From Gavia stellata (lineage: Eukaryota > Chordata > Aves > Gaviiformes > Gaviidae): 64,000 nucleotides of DNA. The stretch is taken from the NCBI RefSeq assembly GCF_030936135.1, contig NC_082596.1, positions 93,542,449 through 93,606,448 on the forward strand. Direction: 5' to 3'. This document shows positions 59,364 through 64,000 of the stretch, in pieces; the stretch's first letter is position 1, and each line of letters starts with the position of its first letter. The position numbers were made by a program, and so were the translations under genes. The notes under the pieces were generated by a model that was not told the DNA's origin, made no database searches, and saw only the letters and a program-made list of their open reading frames with translations.

Positions 59364-61145
59364 ATTTGGAAGCTCAAGGCTTTACACATATTTACTCTTT
59401 GAAGAAGAGCTATTATCCTAAACCTAAAATATATAAATCAGCACACAAATCACTGGTAAAACATAGGAGTTTGTTCAGTGGTATTATTTAATATTTAATG
59501 GCAGTTTTCACACACATGGTGGTCTCAGTATCATCATTAAACAATGTGGATAAAACAGTTCCTATTTCATATGACACAATTTACAGTCTCTGATGCAGGA
59601 ATAGAGCTAAAAGCTAATGATAAAATCTCAAAGTAGTATATCATTCCTAACTATATGAATTACTGGTGGCTGATATATCTTTCACAGAGACATATTCTGG
59701 ACCAAAAAAAATTATTCAGCATATATGTGATCATTTTGAGTGTATCTGCATTACTATATTAAGTGAAAGAATCTATTAATGTCAGTGATATTGATAAAAC
59801 AGATTTTAAAAATAATATATAAGCCAAGCCTTATAAAAGCCTCTGATCTCTACAGTGGTTGAGTGTAAACATGTGCCCATTGCACCTTTGTGTTTTATTG
59901 TCTTCTTCATTTACCAGGTAACAATGTTGTTAAGGATGCTTCTGTCCATTGCAAACTGCACAGTTTAAAATCTAAAATGTACACACAGCTCAGATGAAAC
60001 AGCTGCGGAAATATATGAATATCCTGTCCTTTTAATAAGGCGGTGTGACTGTTCCATTGGTTCAGTAGGAGACTTACTGCATTTATTTTTTTCTTTTGAT
60101 GGAAATATTTTTAAAGGGCTTATGGCTAAAACACTGGCATTTAAATAGTTCCTAGCTAACGTTTGAAGACTCTCAAGCTGAGTCAGACTTAATGGAGAGG
60201 ATTGGATTAGTCCAGAACCGGGATCCTGCTTTTTGTGGAAAGAGGAAAAACATATAACGTGCGTTAGTACTTAGCAGTACTTGTAGCATACTTGTATAAT
60301 TAAAGTAAGGAATCCAGCCAAGCTGGTATAGGTCAATTTACTCCTTAATGGGACTATCAGTATTTTCTGAGTGCAGCAAAATTGTCAGGTGACCCCAAGT
60401 TTGTGACAGATGCATTTCATACCTGCAGTTTTCTCCTGTTCCTGATACTATTATGGAAGAAGGCTTTATGTGTCTGTGAAACTTTGTTTCTGTTTGTTTT
60501 AATTTGTCCCCTAGCACCCGTGATAGCTGTGGCAAGCTTAACCTAACAACTCTTACGCTGCTTATCAGTCTGGCCTCCCTGCACACTCTCCACCTACTTT
60601 GCTTTGCTCCCTTCCTCTTCCCCTCCCATCCCTCCCACCTTTGACTGTTCTTCCCTCTGCTCTTCACATTACTTTCTTTTCCAGTTATTCGCCGATGCTT
60701 TTCCTTGGGTCCACGTGGCACTTCATTCATTTTATCTAACTTTGTCTGTTTTCTTTCCATGCCATTTGTTGGTCTTTCTTCAAGTAATCCTTTCTGTCTG
60801 GCACTGATTCACCAGGGTCTGGGGGTCTGGGTCAACCCCCATTTCTGTCTTAGCCTTCCTGTTTGACTTCGGGCAATTGCTTGGACGCATTCTGCAGCCA
60901 GCGAAGCACCTACGTGGAGAGAAATGTGTGTAACAGGAAGCAGTTCAGCCCTCCTAAGCTGTTCCCACCACCTCTCTGAAATCTCCTCTGTGTGGCTAAA
61001 GGGTATGTCAGCGAGCAGCTGTGGAAATGCTTGGTTTGCCAAGGCTCTTGTGGAGTCGCTGCACAGGGTCAGAGGTGGTGAATGGGAAGAAAAAACCCTC
61101 CTAGTTTCCCTCTCCATCTCCTTATCACAAGCCTTTTCCTTTAAT
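59364..61145 (+). other. Non-coding stretch, DCDC2 intron, nothing recognised
   Basis: AT-rich to 60500, then T/C-rich (60600-60800) sequence that produces stop-poor frames on both strands. No homology recognised. Confidence 0.5.
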
Positions 61146-61775
61146 CATAGAATCATGGGATGGTTTGGGTTGCAAGGGACCTTGAATATCATCTAGTTCC
61201 AACCGCCCTGCCATGGTCAGGGCCACCTTCCACTAGAACAGGTTGCTCAAAGCCCCATCCAACCTGGCCTTGAAGACTTCCAGGGATGGGGCATCCACAG
61301 CTTCTCTGGGCAATCTGTTCCAGTGCCTCACCACCCTCATAGAGAATAATTTCTCCCTAATATCTAATCTAAATCTACCCTCTTTCAGTTTAAAGCCATT
61401 ACCCCTTGTCTTATTGCTATATGCCCTTGTAAAAAGTCCCTTTCCAGCTTTCTTGTAGGCTCTTCAGGTACTGGAAGGCTGCTCTAAGTTCTCCCCAGAG
61501 CCTTCTCTTCTCCAGGCTGAACAACCCCAACTCTCTCAGCCTGTCCTCATAGGAGAGGTGCTCCAGCACCCTGATCATCTTCATGGCCCTCCTTTGGACT
61601 TGCTCCAACAGGTCCATGTCCTTCTTACGTTGGGGGCCCCAGAGCTGGACACGGCACTCCAGGTGGGATCTCATGAGAGCAGAGTAGAGGGGGAGAATCA
61701 CCTCCCTCGACCTGCTGGTCATGCTTCTTTTGATGTAGCTCAGGATATGGTTGGCTTTCTGGACTGCAAAAATCA
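61146..61775 (-). repeat. CR1 LINE, 5'-truncated, antisense
   Basis: Starts CATAGAATCATGGGATGGTT. It carries CCTTCCACTAGAACAGGTTG and TTCTCCAGGCTGAACAACCC, and on the minus strand encodes [19 protein letters not shown] and [17 protein letters not shown]. It is an older subfamily than the 29145 copy. Frame broken. Confidence 0.9.
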
Positions 61776-64000
61776 GCTTGGGAGCAGAGAGGACATGCCA
61801 TTCTCATTTGACTGTTTTTCTCTTCCTTTTGTACTCAGCCACACGTAGCTTTGCACCAGGTGGTGACACATGCTCTGGTTTTGAAGAGTAGACTTGTCAA
61901 GAGGCTGCATCAGCTGTATAACAGGCATCTCTATGAAGTAACTTCATAGCTTGAAAAGTTTTCTTTAGACTTTATTCCACTCATAATTCATAGCTTTGTA
62001 GCTTTCTTTTGGAGTGATTTATAGCTCCAAGTCATTATGTGAATGTGAAATATACCTTTTTTCTGACTAATACCACGTTACTCTTTTGAACGTATTCATT
62101 AAATATATGTTATGATGCTGTTTAAAAAGTTCTTGTGTGTACTTTCGATGGTTGATTTATGGCCTGTGACTTTTTAAAGCAAAAGTATTTTTCTGTGCAA
62201 TTGCAGTGTACTTTGTATTAAAATAATGGAAGCATGGCAAGAACTCAACAGAGCAAAGAATATTGGTTTTTTGCATTTTAAGTATCCATTACAAGTTAAT
62301 GTGAATGCTGTGCTACAACTGTGGAACAAGAATCTTTAATTCAGTTAAAAGAAAAGAAAACCAACAGGCAAAGCGTGGACAAATTTTGTTTAAAAACTAA
62401 AGAACCATTGTTTAATTTTAAGAAAAAAGCTTTGTTGAAGTTAATGTTTAAAATACTGAGCCTCTGGGTTTCAGAATACAAATAAGTGACCATGGCTTAC
62501 GCTGGCACTCAGACATGCTGTGTGCGTATTTGTACTTATCCTGTGCATCTATGCTTTATTTACATGCATGCTGAGGACCCGCCGTGCTCCCCTTTGGGTG
62601 TGAAAGGAGCTTATGCTCTTGGGACAGTACGTTGGGATCCAGAGGGCAGATGAAGGGTACATGCCCTTTTCTAAGGGTACTGTTTTTCTTCGCCTGTTGT
62701 TCTCAGTACTTCTTCATATGCCGAAGACCTGCATTAACATCCAGTCCAGCTTGAAAGGGCAGCATATAGGCTGTTGCTCTGTGTATTAGTGCAAGCTCTT
62801 CCCCTTCTCCTGATGTGTATGCTTTTAGTGCTCTGAAATGTCTCCCTGTCAATGGGATCTTTCCCTCGCTCTGTCTTGGTTTGTCACCACGTCTCTGGGT
62901 GAGGTGGACTCCTGCAGCAGTTCTGGGACTGAAATGGATGACAACAGGGCTTTAACAGCTGGTAATGGGGGTGGTGTATTCTGCTCTATTCTTTTGTTTC
63001 ACCTGGAGATGACGGTACCAGTTGCAGCTTCCCTCTTAGGCAGGCAACTAGTACCGTACAGTCGATTAGCTGTAGTATTTCAGCCAGATTCAGTCAGTGC
63101 AAAGGAGCTTTCTTCCCAGTTTGCTTGTGCCTTTTGAATACTGCTTCAAACATATGTTTGAGGAACAGAAATGGAGCGGGAAGCGTGCAAGTGGCGCTTT
63201 TGTTCTCTTCCTACCTTTGCCCGCAAATGCCAACAAGCTGTAAGCTCTGCCCTTGCAGGGTGAAGAGCAAAAGCAAGAGCAGGCGTGAGCACACCAGACT
63301 TCTCAGCACATCCGTTGTCCATCTGTGTTGCTGGCTGTTAGCCAAAGTGCTGCTCGGGCTAATAGCATTCAAACTCCGCATAGCGAGAACTAAAAGAGAA
63401 TTATTTTCAAAGTCTCCACCTGTAGTGTACTTGGCCTTGCCTTTGCCTTGCCCATTCAGAAGGCATGAACAGAAGTTCAAAAAAGGCTGTTTATTTGAAG
63501 AGGCTGTATGTGTCAAACTGTTTCCCCATGGCAACAAGAAAGATGCAGTAAATCCTGAAGGTTTCTTGACCGTGGTACGTTATCAGATGCCAGCTGCTCC
63601 TGGGAATTTGTTGAGGGCAAGATGCATCTTGCCTACCTCCCACTGTATGAGGATTCATTCAAGCTGGGCTTCTAGGCTCCGGCCGTCAAGGAAAGACAAG
63701 TGCGTCTGGAGACGCCCATTCTCTCAGTTGGCAGTGAAATTAGAAATCTAGCTTAGACCAGATGCTGAAGTATTGGATGTATCATGTGTGTAATTTCTGC
63801 CTTGAATTATGACATTTTCAGTGTCATTTTAGAGTGAGGAGTCTTATTCTGAAATGGAGATGGATTTTTGATGGAAGCCAACTCCAGGAGCTGAGTGATA
63901 ATGATTGCTCCCAAGTGCTGTTTTGATCAGCAGAGCTCCACTGTCTACTCTGAAGGCTCATTGCAGTTCCTCAGTTGGCTTTGCAGGTTCGTTCAAAAAA
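61776..64000 (+). other. Window end, DCDC2 intron or downstream, nothing recognised
   Basis: Single-copy DNA. A 208-codon frame (63125-63751) has no recognisable domain and no convincing splice context, so I treat it as chance. No poly(A) signal with terminal-exon coding sequence was seen. Confidence 0.45.

Noticed and set aside
63125..63751. 208-codon frame as a gene or DCDC2 terminal exon
   Set aside because: No acidic tail, no homology to DCDC2, no convincing acceptor. Likely chance.
63823..63871. Acidic SEESYSEMEMDF segment after a TTTTAG acceptor
   Set aside because: Too short, phase does not fit exon 7 clearly, and acceptor tract is weak.

Overview
The window is vertebrate nuclear DNA and almost certainly avian. 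Coding sequence is split into short exons with canonical GT..AG introns. Interspersed repeats are dominated by 5'-truncated CR1 LINEs ending in the ATTCTGTG-type octamer, and there are no Alu, B1 or L1 elements. Two CpG islands mark promoters. I cannot name the species from this sequence.

Layout: (1) 2070-7079, minus strand: the first seven coding exons of MRS2, the mitochondrial inner-membrane Mg2+ channel. The exons join in frame into about 267 codons. The C-terminal exons, with the transmembrane helices and GMN motif, lie beyond position 1. (2) 7080-16033: intergenic DNA between two head-to-head genes, with the MRS2 CpG island, two CR1 tails and the DCDC2 CpG island. (3) 16034-50544, plus strand: seven coding exons of DCDC2, the doublecortin-domain microtubule/ciliary protein, joining in frame into 319 codons plus one base. 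Both doublecortin domains are complete. Introns are 4.7, 19.9, 0.12, 5.2, 1.1 and 2.5 kb. (4) 50545-64000: DCDC2 intron 7 and whatever follows. There is one weak candidate for the next exon near 58.74 kb; the acidic C-terminal tail is otherwise not visible. The head-to-head MRS2-DCDC2 order matches human 6p22.

The most interesting non-coding structure is a roughly 545-bp homopurine/homopyrimidine minisatellite with a 25-bp unit in DCDC2 intron 2. It is rich in GGAA cores on the minus strand. Human DCDC2 carries the dyslexia-associated GGAA/GAAA compound repeat READ1 in the same intron, so this is a positional and compositional analogue in a bird. The same intron also holds a near-ideal zero-length-exon (recursive) splice site at 27712|27713 and a possible frame-preserving 15-nt microexon at 35551-35565 that would extend the linker between the two doublecortin domains. 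The DCDC2 CpG island contains a perfect 8+8 palindrome made of X-box-like half-sites. A nested CR1-into-CR1 insertion keeps a 9-bp target duplication.

MRS2 (Mg2+ transport) and DCDC2 (cilia and microtubules) are not known to act in one pathway; their adjacency is conserved synteny. Most other long open frames here are chance, CpG-island, CR1 or minisatellite artefacts. No tRNA, rRNA, CRISPR or prokaryotic element was seen.
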